Shown here piece by piece: positions 11,201-25,000 of a stretch of 64,000 bases of DNA. The DNA comes from Haemaphysalis longicornis (lineage: Eukaryota > Arthropoda > Arachnida > Ixodida > Ixodidae). The stretch is from the NCBI GenBank assembly GCA_013339765.2, contig CM023451.1:147756763-147820762 (forward strand). The letters run 5' to 3'. The position numbers and the translations under genes were made by a program. Positions within the stretch are counted from its first letter, which is position 1. Each line of letters opens with the position of its first letter. The notes below the pieces were generated by a model. The model saw only the letters and a program-made list of their open reading frames with translations. It had not been told where the DNA came from and ran no database searches.

Positions 11201-14200
11201 GCACTATAAGCGGTTACGTTATAAATGGTATACACTGTATTTGTTTTGCGTTTTACTGAATGACTGGCCAGACACAAACAACGTGGCAAAGAAGGTTACT
11301 TAGTTGGTATTTAATCTTTGGCAGAAAATGAAGCTCTATTGAATGTGAAGGAAGGCAGGGTTATGAAATGACAAGTGAAATTGTACATCTTTTTGTAACC
11401 CTATCTTGCTTCAAGTTCAATAGCACCTTTTTTTTCTGCCAAGGATGGCCAGAAAAAACAAGAGTTGGCAGCCACGAGAATGGTTTTAGCAGAGGATACA
11501 TCACCTCAGCCATCACTCATTCATATTGTGGGGTATAATACCTATCCTCTTACCGTGGGCCACTATAATTCGTCCCCGACAAGCCACATGGCCCACTGCC
11601 CATTTCCCAACTAAGGTACGCTGTGGACAGCGCAAGTTTAACACTAAAACACCCTCATGCAAGATTGCACTAGCTTTAAGCCCACATTGTGCCCCACGTT
11701 ACTCAAAGAGTAGTATAAATTACAGTCGCAGATTGATTTTTCGGACGCCCGCTAATTTGGACCTGCCTGAATATCCGAACTCTGCCATGGCACCGTCACG
11801 CACTCCATAAAGATAATGTATAATACCAACTGAAACTTGGGACGTCTGAAACCCTTCTCGTTCGATTTTTCAGACATTTTGTTTCGATCGCGAGTCAAAA
11901 GCTACCAAATATGCAAACAACATCGCTACTATTTTGTTTTTTAGCAGTCGTGTTGCATGTGTATAGCCAGCCGACCTCCCATACAGCCTCGATAGCAGGC
12001 ACCACTTGCTGCACCATCCCGCAAGCCGCATGGATGAATGAACTCAGTCGTCAGTCACCACGGTAGCCGTTTAGTCGCAGTATGGTCACCCTCGCTTACG
12101 TCAAGCTGACCTATTGGTACCGCAACACAGCGTCCCCGCAGAAAGAGGTTGACAATTTTTTCAAGCCGCTCGGTAAATAAAGTAACTTTTTATGCGTGAA
12201 TTTGTTTCTTCGGGCTGACTGATTTTCCGTAAGCTATCTCGGCCTTTTGAGGGTCCGAAAAATCGGTCGGCGACTGTATTACAACAGGCCTGGAGCTCAA
12301 ATTCCCCACAGGACAAATGCACAGCCATCTTCATCGGATTGCGGTATCTCCGTTAGCACTCTTAGAATGGCTGCACTACAAGCTCAGACAACCTGTGACC
12401 AAGAAATCGTCTCGAGCACCCAGCCAGGCACTCACCACAATGAGGCGGACGGGAGCCCTCATCAGGGCGGGAGCATAGTGGTCCTCGAACAACCTGTAGA
12501 GGAAGCCCCTTGAGGGCTCATCTTCCATCATCGTCACGTCTGGGCCCCGAATGCAGCAGAGCACATCTATACGGTGGCCCTGGAAAGGAAAAAGGAAGAG
12601 AAAAAGAACCGAAGCCCGACAACTCGTTAAGAAGAAAAGTCACGGCAGGACACAGAAGATGTCAAAACAGGGAAAAGGGCTCACGCTGGTCTCAACCAAA
12701 TGATGGTCTAGCAAAGATCATTTGACAGCAGAATTACAATAAGTCAATGAGCAAATCTTAAGACACAGCGACAGTCATGCTAGTCCTCACTAGCAGCATT
12801 TCTCCTTTCCTCTTGAACAATGGGAGCACAGCTGGAGAAGAACTGCTTCTGAGGAGTGGAGAGGGGTGAAATTATTTTCTGCCTGCATTGACTCCAGCTG
12901 TCAAAGGTTCCGGCTTCAACAAGGCCAATGCCACACCACCGCCTCTTCCCTAATATGAGGAGCGGATTGAAGAAGAGTGAATGTTATTTCTTCACTGAGA
13001 ATTGAGCTGGAAGTGTTTTTCTGAAGAATGAAGAACATGAAAGAATCCAACTAAAATTGCACTAACAGCTGCACTATAAATTTAAAAAAAAGCACTCGGC
13101 CACAGATTGTTTTATTCACTTCCCTCGCATATCCTTAGAGCTCTCACCAACAGGAGGGTGTGTATTACTCAAATAAAATTGCAGAAATAAAATTGCAGAC
13201 ACATTAACACTGTGCTTATCTGAGTCTTGCAAAGGTCGCCATTGCAAAACTAGGGTAAAAATTTCTTCAAAATTAACTTCATAACACAATTTACTCAACA
13301 GAATGAATAGATATTACAGTGCAACTATGTACATTGCACGAGAAGAAACTGTTAGGAATTGCATTTTGGGTTCTTTCAACTGTGGACTTCCTCCCCACCT
13401 TTTTTGTGTCTACAACTTGCAACACCCTTGCAACTTGCAACTCAGTATATCTCGTTGTTCAGTTAACATAAGCAAAGGCCTACATAGAAACTTGGGCAGT
13501 TAGTAATTCACTGCTCAAATGAACTCTTAACATCGAGAAGCAACTCGAAGTAAAAAGCAAGAGACAGCGCAGCAACCAATAAACAACCAGATAAACAGAC
13601 AACTATACTCTACCGAAATAGCTCCCTGATTAACTTGAAATTACAAAAAACATTCACACAAAATGAAGCTGCGTTACTCCTGGTACGATAACTTGCAATG
13701 CCACAATTTTGAATGCAGAGTGTCTAGGCTCATTAAAAAGCCTGTAATAGAGAGGATAGGTATTTGTGCTCAGAATCCACAGCAACACACACGATTGGTG
13801 ACAGCGGATGTGATGACAGAATAGCATTTAAGCACCACGCTTATAATTACGGACCCACATACAATACAGGAGGACGCTTAAACGGGGCAAAAGAAAAAAA
13901 AAGATCCTGACCATACACTTCTGACCAAAAGCCCAATCCCTCCACCCTCACGGACCGAGAATTCAGAAATAAAAGTGCAGCCATAAGCTCTGCATCATGG
14001 AACAGCCATCACAATTTGAAGCAGCAGTAAGGCAGCTAGCTAATTCCCTGAATTGTTTTCGCTACTTCAAAGGCAACGCAGAATTGCTTGTTATCAGGAC
14101 AATTTTTATGATAGTCTTTATTGCCAGGATGGCAGCTCACCTCTGCTTATGCGAATAGGACATGTTCAGAGGCCAGAGAATGTGAGATAAAAGCTAAATA

Positions 14201-17200
14201 CTCTGTTCAAGCTATCTCTGTATTAGCCTCTGACCCCAAGTTGGCCAGTGCGGGTATTCCTGGAACGGTGAGAGCAATAAAGGCTAGGTAAGTGCATGCA
14301 AAAAAAAAAAAAAAAAGGAAAAAGAAAAAGCAAAATATGTAATACAGCTTCCACGAAATCAGTGGAAGACCACTGGGAGCCACATAGTAGGAGCAACAAA
14401 TATGAAAAGCTAGAATGTTGAACAAATCTTGCCACTGTACGTTCTTTTTAAATTACGCAATACGAAACAAACAAAAAAGAAGGAGGAGGAAATGGGAGGC
14501 AAAATTTTGTTTTACTTGGTCATTTCAATTACACAGGTGTTTGCCAAACCAGTATCAAGATGAGAAAGGGCTGGCAATTTTTTGCGTGCTTTGAAAGCGG
14601 AACCTTTAGAGTTCTCAAACAGTACCGCACAAAGAAACCAGTAGCAGTGAGCAATACAGTACACAGAAGACCGGCCATCAGCGAGAGAGGGACGGGAGGC
14701 TCACCCTCCGGCGTTTGGCATCCAGTGCAAGCAGGGCAACGAAGCAGCTCATCTGGAGCACAAAGTCGAGCAGGAGGGCGACGCCAGCGTACAGGGCAAA
14801 GGTCTTCACGGCCGGCATGGTGCTCAGGCCCCCTGTCATGGTAGTAGAACCACTCAGGGTCACTTTCACATTCACGGGAACTGGCAAGAACATGGGAACT
14901 GGCAAGAAAGTGGTGGGCTTGTTGGTCAGCAACATTTGAGGATTTTTTGACCAAAGCATACCCGACTACAGACTGTAGTTTTCCCACTTTGAACTAACTA
15001 GTATTCGTCAATTGGAATTACTAGTATATTTATTTCTCCTGCAAAGCCACAAACAAGGCAAGAGATTCCAAACAGAAGGATGAACAACAAGTTGACCCAT
15101 AATGTTCCTTGTACTCACTAACTATGCCTTGGTGTAGGCTTGAAACCAAAACAAACTCTCCTGATAAAAATATCATTCTAACAAAAGTAACGTATTTGGC
15201 AACACGCCTGAACTTACCGAGCCCCAACATTTTTAAAGTTTCCAGTTAGTCACTAAAAGGCATAAAAACAAAACATGCTCCAACTAAAAGCAGACATCGC
15301 ACACAGACCCAATGTGCAATAACTGATTAGCAGATACTATAAGTCGGAAACTGCCATTCCTACTTCTGGCAGTGGTAAAGGCAAGCAATTACACAAGGAT
15401 TTATAAGGAGACAAGTTTGGGTACCCTTCGGCTTCTCCATAACAAGGTTATCTAGCAATAAACCTCGTGCTATTAACAAACTTGCCACAGAAACCCTTTT
15501 GTGTGGGTGTTTTGTACACCAAAAGATAAAAAAAAAACGTTTGCATCAAGCACATATGCAGCGTTTTCTGGTCATGCGATGTTGTGGGGCACAGTCAAAT
15601 ATTTTTAATTTTTTGACCGACTAGTTTAAAGGGACCACCAGCTTCCTGTAAAATCCCAGATCACCCACCACAAAACTTTTGTCCCAATCTCTGCTTCAAA
15701 GAATATCGCAATGCACTGCTATTACCACAAAAGTAGTAGCGCCCAAAAACCAACGACGCTCAGAGAACTACAGCTGTCTTTTACAAAGGGGAGACCCCAC
15801 TAATTTTTGGCAGCGCCAGCTATTCCTCATTTGATGGGCTTAGCAGCTATGGCCACTATCTATCAGCAAGCTCCAGTGATAACGACAAGCAAGTAAACTT
15901 GCTCTGTATTTCAGTCATGTTTTATCGCAGTCTTAGGAAGGACGATCAAGAGACAAACACCCCCTGTGCACAGAGACACACTTCCTTAAAATATCTATAC
16001 TGAAAAGGCCACTTAGAATTGTACAGGACTGCTTCCCTGAGCCTCCCTCCAGTGGTGTCTGTTCACAAGCTATCAATAATTTCATCCCAGCCTTCAGCCA
16101 CCCTTGTGAGACAGGGGACACGCAGCATGCACGCGAGTGGTGCCTACCCAGGAAGAAGCAGGTGGACTCGGAGAGGCTGGCCAGCAGCAGGGACGGCCCC
16201 AGGTTGCCCACCACACGGGACACCTTGTCCTCGATGGGCTCGTCCACCGACCCGTCGTCTCGCTGCCCCAGTAAGGGGAGAGAAAGGGAGCACGAGACAG
16301 CCGCCAGTTATGGTGGCAGGGCCTTCGCAATGACACCCAACACTCTTGATCTCCTTGGGGCACACACACAAAAGAAAAAGACCTTTCAATCCACTAACGA
16401 AAAGATACTGACTAGAAACGGGAAAAGCGCAGCACAATACATTCCCCGTAAGCCACTGCGGCAGATCTCACTCTACAAAGAAAAAAAAAGAAGGAAGAAA
16501 AATTTGTTTTCCCAAGCTGCTCGCTGAAGACACACTCCCTCTTTTCGCAGCATTCAAAGCAATGGTCCGTACTTTCTAAAAACCAATCAATGGTAGTTGG
16601 ACAGTAAGCCAAACTGCATCGTGCATCTTGTTCCTCCTCCATTTCCTCACCATTTCCCGCTGTCGTTAGGAGAAAACTACCGTATTTTCAGGTGTATAAG
16701 TCGCAATTTTCTCTGACATTTTGATTGGTACGTCTTATCCGCCGGTGCAGCTTATGTATGGAATAAATCCGGTACGTGGTGGCCGTGCGCGGTCCACGCT
16801 CGGAAAAGCGCCTGTGTGCTGCGTGATGTCACCGCACGTTAAGAGACACAGCTCTATATGGTCTAAATGAATGAATTATTTGTTAGCGAGTCGGAGGAAG
16901 AAGGCTTCGATGGTTATGCCTAAACGCCGTCTATAAGTACATGCCATCTGGGTGTATCAATAAACCATTTTTGAGAAGTTCGTTCTGTCTAGACTTTGGA
17001 CTGTAGATGCACGTGTCTAGCACTGCTTACCGCACGAGGCGTTCATAGGCGGCGGCCGCCGCAACCATGTATTTTCACCGCACTTTCTCGGGAACTGATG
17101 CTCTATGAGTTTACCAGATTAACAAGTGCGTTTTGTACACCGGTGCATCTTATACACCGGTGATTGATACTCTATGAGGTTACCAGATTAACAAGTGCAT

Positions 17201-18962
17201 TTTGTACACCGGTGCAACTTGTACACGTTTTTTTGGGAAAACTGTCGTTTTGAGGGGGGTGCGACTTATAGACAGGAAAATACGGTACACCCCCTGGCCA
17301 CAACCCCTGGAGCCTTTTTCGCTGGCCCCCTCATCATCACCTGGAATCCCTGGACGAGGATGAAGATGTTGTCGACGCCGACAGCCAGCACGAGGAAGGG
17401 GATGACCTCGATGATGATCAGAGTGGCCGGGGTGCCCGTGTAGCTGAACAGGCCCAGGGAAGAGGCCACCGACGCCAGCACGATCACCACACCCGCCAGG
17501 CCCAGGGTCACCTGGGAGTCCACCTGCACCCCACATCACCAGATGCATCGTCTCTTTTAGTCGTCATCATCAACATCAGCATCATCGTATTCATCAGCCT
17601 ATTTCATGTCCGTTGCAGGGTGAAGGTCTCCCCACTTCATTCTCTTAATATCAGCTAGGATGTCTTTGACTCGAGTTCGCTCCCTGACCCAAGACGCTTG
17701 CTTCCTATCTCTAAGCGTTACTCTTACCCATTTACTTTCCATGGTGCTTAGTAACTTCTTAAGTTTCTGTGCCGAAGTCATTGTTAGGAGTACACATCAC
17801 CCTCCTTTCACGTGGTGGTGTTCGGATTTAAGCTAGGAAGTGGACCTTCCTGGAGAACCAAAATGGACGCTACACAGTGTGCGAATCATGGAGAACCGCC
17901 ACCCGCGATCCCGAGCCGGTGCACACTTCGGGGAGAGACGCATTGCACTGAAACCGGTCCGCCGCTCCGCTGGTTCGTCGGCGCCCCTGAGAGATGGCAC
18001 CACTGGTCCATGCGTGGCAAAGGCATGCTAGCTGCATGAACTTGTGTGCACGGAGAGAGTCTGATCGGAGATCCAGTCTGGGTGACTTCGGCGGAAAAGT
18101 GTGGCTGCGGCGGACCAGGATCTCAGGTGGGTTGTTGTCAAGCGCTGCGAGTGCCTGCCTCCTGTTCGCGATCACGACCATGATGGCGTGATTCGTGAAC
18201 GCCGTTGAGCGTTGTGCTCGCATGCTTGGGATCCCCCAAATAAACGGCTGTGCTTCGGCATTACTGTCTACTGTGTTCTCATATCGGCGAACCTCGCTGG
18301 GCTGCTGTGGATAAGGGGGCCCACGTGGTTGACATGCCAGGAGCTAGTGTGGTGGCCTACACCGGAGTACTGGCTAGGTCACACCAAGAACCCCATATAT
18401 CCCACAACAGTGACAAGATGCACCACCTCTGCCGTCTGCACTATGCTTACGGCTCGCCACCAAGGTTGATGGAAGAAGAGGTATTGCAGACACTCATGCA
18501 AAGGTCATGCTAAGAAAGGGGGCCCTGGCTGCACCCTCCATCAGAGCTAAGCTGAAACACGCAACACTAGGCCCTCGCACACGACGCCTCCCATCACTGT
18601 GTCAGCACAGCAAAATCAGCCTATGCAGGAAAGAAGACCCAGGTTGATGCAAACTAATTTGACAGCCAAGTAGCCGAGTACGTGCTGTCAAGAACGGTGT
18701 CAAACAAAATGTACTTAAGGAGTGATCTTCGGGCCCAGTTACCTGGCAAACGAGCAAGCCACTCAGATAGAATTTCTAATTTTCTTTTAATGTTTGCAAT
18801 AAAATTTCAACACTCCATAACTGGACATGCCACGTCATAACCTTGTGCTATGCATAATGTTGCTTCTAGCAGCAATGCTAAGCCAGCTGCAGAGATTTCT
18901 TTCCCAACCCTGACAAAGGTAGTATGCATCCAATTCAGCTGCATGCAACAAGAAATTTAAAA

Positions 18963-19005
<43 letters not shown>

Positions 19006-22000
19006 GATGCTCCACTCACCAGCACAGTCTTGGGGGAGCTGGTACTGTCCCAGGGCAAGGGTCACGTACACAAACATGACAAAGTAGCTCACTAGGACCG
19101 TAAACACGTCAGACTGACTCTCCCTATCCAGCTCGTCCTCCACAGAGCTCTGCATGGGGGAAGAAACAAGAGAACAGAGACAATCAGGGGGGGGGGGGGA
19201 CATCAACCGACCAAATCTGCAAGTACCAAGTACAGCGTGCCTCCTAAACAACACGAAAACCCCATCACTACAAAATGCCCCTCAGCTCCTAGCCGCGATC
19301 AAACAGCGGGTAGCTTGGCACGAGGTTATGAATCCCCCGTAACGCTGATCTAGCAACTAGGAAAGTGAAAACTTTCACAAATTAGTAGCAGTCTGTTCTT
19401 TTCTCACAGCTCCACAGCAATTAAAAAAAAATAAGAGCACAGGTAGCAATAAGGCTGTTTTTCTTCACATTAGAACCCTTTGCATTTATCCCCCCAAACC
19501 CAATTTTAGCGAATACTGACAGCACCATACATAACTGCAGATGCTTACAAAAAGCAGCCTCTGTAAACGTACACCTCAATGTCAAGAAGCATATCTGTGA
19601 CCGGGTAGTTGAGGTACAGCATACCGCAGTGGTGACAGAACATGGGCTTGGAACTTGGCAAGCAGGGGTATGCTATCCACCAAAAAATGTTTTTTGCAAT
19701 CTCAGCGCACAGGCCCCCACCTGTGCCTCACACCACTCTTTCGCTAAATCACCCTATGCAAATTTTCAGTCTCTCCTAACATCACTGCAGGCCAATAAAG
19801 TGCCTTGAATGGAAGAGACAAGGCAGCAACATAGGTCTCTGCATTTGACGAGACATCCCCACTAGCTTCTTATTCAGAAGCACCTTGCTGTTCAACTGGC
19901 CTGAATTATGTTCAATCTATCTTACCTCTGAGAGAAATGCAATGCTCATGTTGGGGCTGGAGAAAGACTTGAGTGTCTTGATGAACCTGCGGGTACGGAG
20001 TTCCCAGATCACATTTTTGAATTTCTCTCCCAATCCACAACATGTACTGGAAGCAGTGAAACGATGCATCCCTAGCTGAACAAAGGTACAGGTATTTGTG
20101 ATATGCGTAGCAATGACATAAAAACTGTCAGAACGTGTCAGCAAGATATTCTGAATTGCAAGATTGTGATAGTGAAGCACTGCAACTTACGCTGCAGATG
20201 GAAAATTCAGGTAGTCAGACCTTTGCGCATTCACTTGCTCATTTACTAGTTCTACATAAAAATAAAACGGCCCAAAACATTATACATAAAAAGTGAAAAA
20301 AAAAATTTGAGCATGTTGTTGTAAATCGTGTTTGAACCTCTCGCGCAAATGTCACGTGGTTCGGATGAGCCACGCAACGAAGGATTGATGTACATGCAGC
20401 ACGCAGTGAGTGCTTAACATCTGTGCTTTTTGTGAACTTGAAAGACCTAGACGCTTGTCTTCACGGATGCCTGGTTTTCTTCCCACACGTCTTGCACAGC
20501 CTCAGGATACTACCCTCCCCCTTCACACTTTTGCCATACTTTTCTTCTGTGATTTCCTGCCCGCTACATCTCATGTACCTTCGGCGCTTTCTTCATTCGT
20601 TCGGTTACATTGAGGGACAACAGCGAGGCCAAACCCCAGGAGCGGGCGCTTAAAAGGGTACTGACACAAAATTTTGAAGGCGAGATAACTTCGGAGATCG
20701 ATTGGTGTGAACACACATACATCATCTGCAAAATATCAGCGGCGAATACCGCCTAGAACATATTTAAAGTCAATTTTAAACTGTGCGAAACGCAACCGAG
20801 CAGCCAGTAGAGGACCACGCGCAATCGACATCCCGCGGATATTTTGTAAATAAACAACATCCAAACACGTCACGAGTTTGTGTTTGCCGCTTCCGCACTA
20901 CCGGCGTTTTTCGCCGGCTCGCCCGGCTCGCCACTCCAATCGGAGGGCGGAGCTTCTGCTCTCGAGAACGAACGATTCGATCGTTGGCGGCAGAGGCGCC
21001 GTGACTTCATCGGCTCATCGCGCAGCTGGCTGCAACCAAAGTTCTACAGCGATTCCAGGCACTCTGTTTCTATTACTTTTTATTAACATTGGATGCAAAA
21101 ACGCGCCGGAGACACAAAAAGCCCACTGAGCGAGCCGCACGGTCGCTGTGCAGGCGGCGGCCACGGCCGCGAAGTGGCCCAGGCCGGCGCAGGTAGCTCG
21201 AGTGATAGCTTGTTACCGCTGCCAAGTCCCAACCATGGCAGCTTATATGAGAAAGGAGTTAGTGATGCAATGGCGGGTTGCATTAAAAATTGTCATCTGC
21301 GCCGCTTACGAGAGCGGCAATCGAATATCCGCCGCAGTGCTAAGCCGAACACATCTGTAGGCGGACCTGTAGGCAGACCGGCTGGCTGCTCCCAGCACGT
21401 CTTGCCACCCACTGTCTCGAGCGTCGCGCGTTGTTCTTTAGCCACGGTAGCATTTGCACTCACAGCGCCTGCGTCACGTCCATGGTCGCTTTTTAATTAA
21501 GCGGCTCACAAGATCAGTACGGGGGGGCATTCGCAGAAACTGCCGGCGATGCAGATTCGACAGTGCTACGGCAGCTCTGCTCTGCGATATCCCTCCGACG
21601 GTCACGTGGTCAGCTTTGTTCACATAAAATCCACAAAATCCATCGTTTCGCGGCACTCGCTGAAACCGAAACTGCGACTGGCCGCATTAAAATGCCTCTA
21701 ATTAAACAACCGTCGCACACTGAAGCAAATGAGGTTTCTACAGGTTATAAGTAGGTCACTAGCTACTTATCGCAACAAAAAAAGCAAATGCAAAATTTTT
21801 GTGTCAGTGCCCCTTTAGCTGGCGCTTCAAAATGCACCAAAGCAGCAAAACGTAAAAACTCGGTCAACATGGTCATGAAGAAACAAGTTCCTTAATTAAC
21901 ACATTTTAAATATTAGTGGATGATATATCTTGCTGCAAGAAGGGCCAACTCTTCATTACTCATTTCTGCCACTTTTTCCAAAATACCCTCTCTCGCTCTT

Positions 22001-25000
22001 TTTTTTTTCTTTTTGTTTAGATTAGACATGCAAGTACCATCCACATTCACCCAGCATACCTCATGGTTAGTCCACGCTCGTTTTGTGTGCGGTTTACGCA
22101 CATCAGGCTTTTTTTTTTTTTTTTTGCACACCTGCAGCATATGCAACAAGGGGTCATGCAGACAAAATACAAGTTTGTTTTATTCTGAAGATTTCGTGTT
22201 TTGTAGTGCCCCAGGCCTTGTCCGGCAGCAGAAGATGCTGTATTCACTGAAAAATTAATCAATTCAGGTTAAAATTTTCATTCTCCCGCCAAATCGTGTG
22301 TTTGCGTGATGTCTGCCACGAAGTCATGAGGGTGGATATTCAAACAAAGTTACAGTGCGTCATTATGCTCCGCGGCCTTGCTTATCGTTCGCCCTCCCAG
22401 AAGGCGCTACCATAGTCAGCCGCAGATCGTTGTCCGCCGTTGCCTTTTTAGGTGCGGAGTACCTTAGGATCGCACAGTGTCCGTCCGCGTCCGTGCGATA
22501 GCATTTTCAATCGCAAAAAATCGCACAGGCACCGGCAGGATTCAAGCCTGTGTCTGGTTGACCAAACAGAGTTATTGTCAGTCGTTTTACTCATTAGGCT
22601 ACCTACGTCCGTGAGTTAGTACCCGAGATTCAAACGGCTTACTCCCTCGCCCGTAGCGGTGCAGAGTACCTTAGGACCTCCCAATGTCCGTCCGCGTCCA
22701 TCCGTGCGCACACCACCATCAAGCGAAAATCAAGCAAAATTCGATTTGAGCCATGAGTTGCAGTTTCATTTAGGGAATAATCAAGGTGCAACTCACGGTT
22801 CAAATCGAATGACGGTCGGGGCGCAAATCGGATGTCACTCGGGGCGCAACTTGGATGTCATTTTGAGTCCCCGTACTCCGCACCCTCGCCATCATTCACG
22901 GAGTGGAGATGCTGCCATTTTTTTTTTACTGTATTTGCTCCTGGCTTGTTTTTGTTACGGTAGAGAGTAATCGTTTTGTGAAACATGGGGCATGCCCGAC
23001 AAACAGGTCACGTAAGGCGACATTGCTTATGCCAATTGGCCAGGGTCATGTAAGAAAGCTCCAACGCGGCGGACTGCTGTGCAGCTAAAACAAGCATAGT
23101 ACACCCAGTACCAACAGCAGTGCGCATCGGCACTTCTATGTTTATATGTATTTTTGTAACTTTCATTGCTTGCCCGACATAGCTCGTTCGGCAAGCTTAT
23201 AAGCCGTGCCTAATTTGCGTTTGCTTTTGCCGGCCTCAGCCAATCACACAGCTGGCTGGTATGACATCATAGGCTCTGTTACGGGAAATGAGCTGATGGG
23301 TCGCATGGCCATTCCCTTTTTTTCGTAATTATATAGCTTATTTGAGCAAAGCTTCGGTTAAAAGTGGAGTCAGTATGATTCTAACGAGGCAATCTTTCAA
23401 ATGAACCAAACTTGTGTTTTGTCTGCATGGCCCCCCTAAGTGTTCCTTGAAGCCACCACCCTCGTAGTAGGCACCATCGGATAAATCAAGTACTTCTCTA
23501 CTAAAGCAAGCATGCACAGGGTTGCAATCATCCTTGAAAAGCAGACTCACTCCCGCTCCCAGGCGATGGCAGGTCCCAGCAGCGATGTGTTGACGTGGTT
23601 GTTCACCAGAATAGTGATGACCAGGGCCGATGCCAAGGAGTACTGGTCGTTGACAACATTGCCCAGACCCACGTAGGGCTGCACTGGCCCCCCATACTCG
23701 CCCAGGCAGGGCACGCCGGCAAAGGCGTCGTCGCTGGGCGACAGGGGAGAGCTGCAGGAGGGACAAGGGCGAGCACGAGTGCCGCTTTTGCAAGGTGCAA
23801 CGAGGACAGCCTCCCTACGCCAGACCAATAGACATGAATGGCATTGTTCTCTAGCTTCTCATTAATTCAGAAACCCAACACAAGCCTCCCCACTGGTTAT
23901 TCCCAAACTGGCTTTTTCATCCTAAACAAGACATTCCAGGAAGTCTGTTTTGTTAATGCTGTTGCACAAAATTTTTTGCGTTGTGCACTACATTTTTGTT
24001 TCAGTGAATTATTGCACTGCCGCTAGTCACACTCTCTATGCAGCTATGTTGACGATGTGATACCAAACAGAGAGAGGCCAGTCACAGCAGGGCACTGAGA
24101 GAATCAACGAGAAACTCACCAGTCATAGGACAATGCATGTTAAAGTTATAATAGATGCCTTTCTATAAAAGTCAAGACCGTCTCCTTCAGGAAGCGGATG
24201 GTGCAGCCGTATCCCTCGTCCAGATGCTGACAGAACACAGCCTCAGTGAATGGATACCAAGCACGGAGAACTTGAACCACGTACCACAACTTGGCTCTTC
24301 CTTATCAGAATAAAATATTCGCAAGAAATGCAGGCACTGAAAGCAGCTAGACACTGACAGTCAAGAACAGCTGCAATTAGCAAAGTGCTCACTTCTCAGA
24401 GGTTGTTGGACAGCAATCTGTCATTTAACACTTGTGTTACCGCACCTATTCCCATCGATAATATGTTATCGATGAATACAAATTCAAATTTTGGCGCTCT
24501 CCGAGCACTTCCGGACAGCTATCGCCATCCAAAGGGTAAAGGAGAAAGTATTTCATCAATTTCACTTTCGCGTTTATTGTCTGTGCCGTGGAAGGGGAGG
24601 GGGGGGGGATTTTGAAATGTCCTTCGCTGATGGGGAGCAGGCTCACGTGGTTTCGATTATGGAGTTGTCAACGCTTGCAGATGCTTCACGCGAACTGGCA
24701 AATTTCGACAAATTTAGAGGAATCCAAGCTGAAATCTTTGGATGATGCCAGCAGCACAGACACAGAAGACAACTTCGATTGGTCAGACTTTAGTACGGAT
24801 GGCAAAAGTGCGTCAAAGTGCCCCGGAACATTAACAGGTATCTGCTGTTGAGTTTCGTGTCCTCTTTCGGCCGTTTTATCGCAGGCACGCATTGATGTAA
24901 ACAGCTCCTGCCTGTTATAAAGGTTACAGCTCCTATCTACGGGGTCTCGGCTTCGTTCGGGCAAGACCACTTGGCTCCGGCTGCACAAAGAGTCAGATTC

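Noticed and set aside
14821..14835. Suspected third frame break at the start of NPC1 exon 14
   Set aside because: Recounting the C run shows that the phase-1 codon GGG followed by GGC CTG reads correctly as FLGGLS.
19987..20055. Longer NPC1 exon 10 including the upstream open frame (KFKNVIWELRTRR)
   Set aside because: The CCCGCAG acceptor at 19987-19993 gives the correct phase and family length; the longer form would insert about 12 extra residues.
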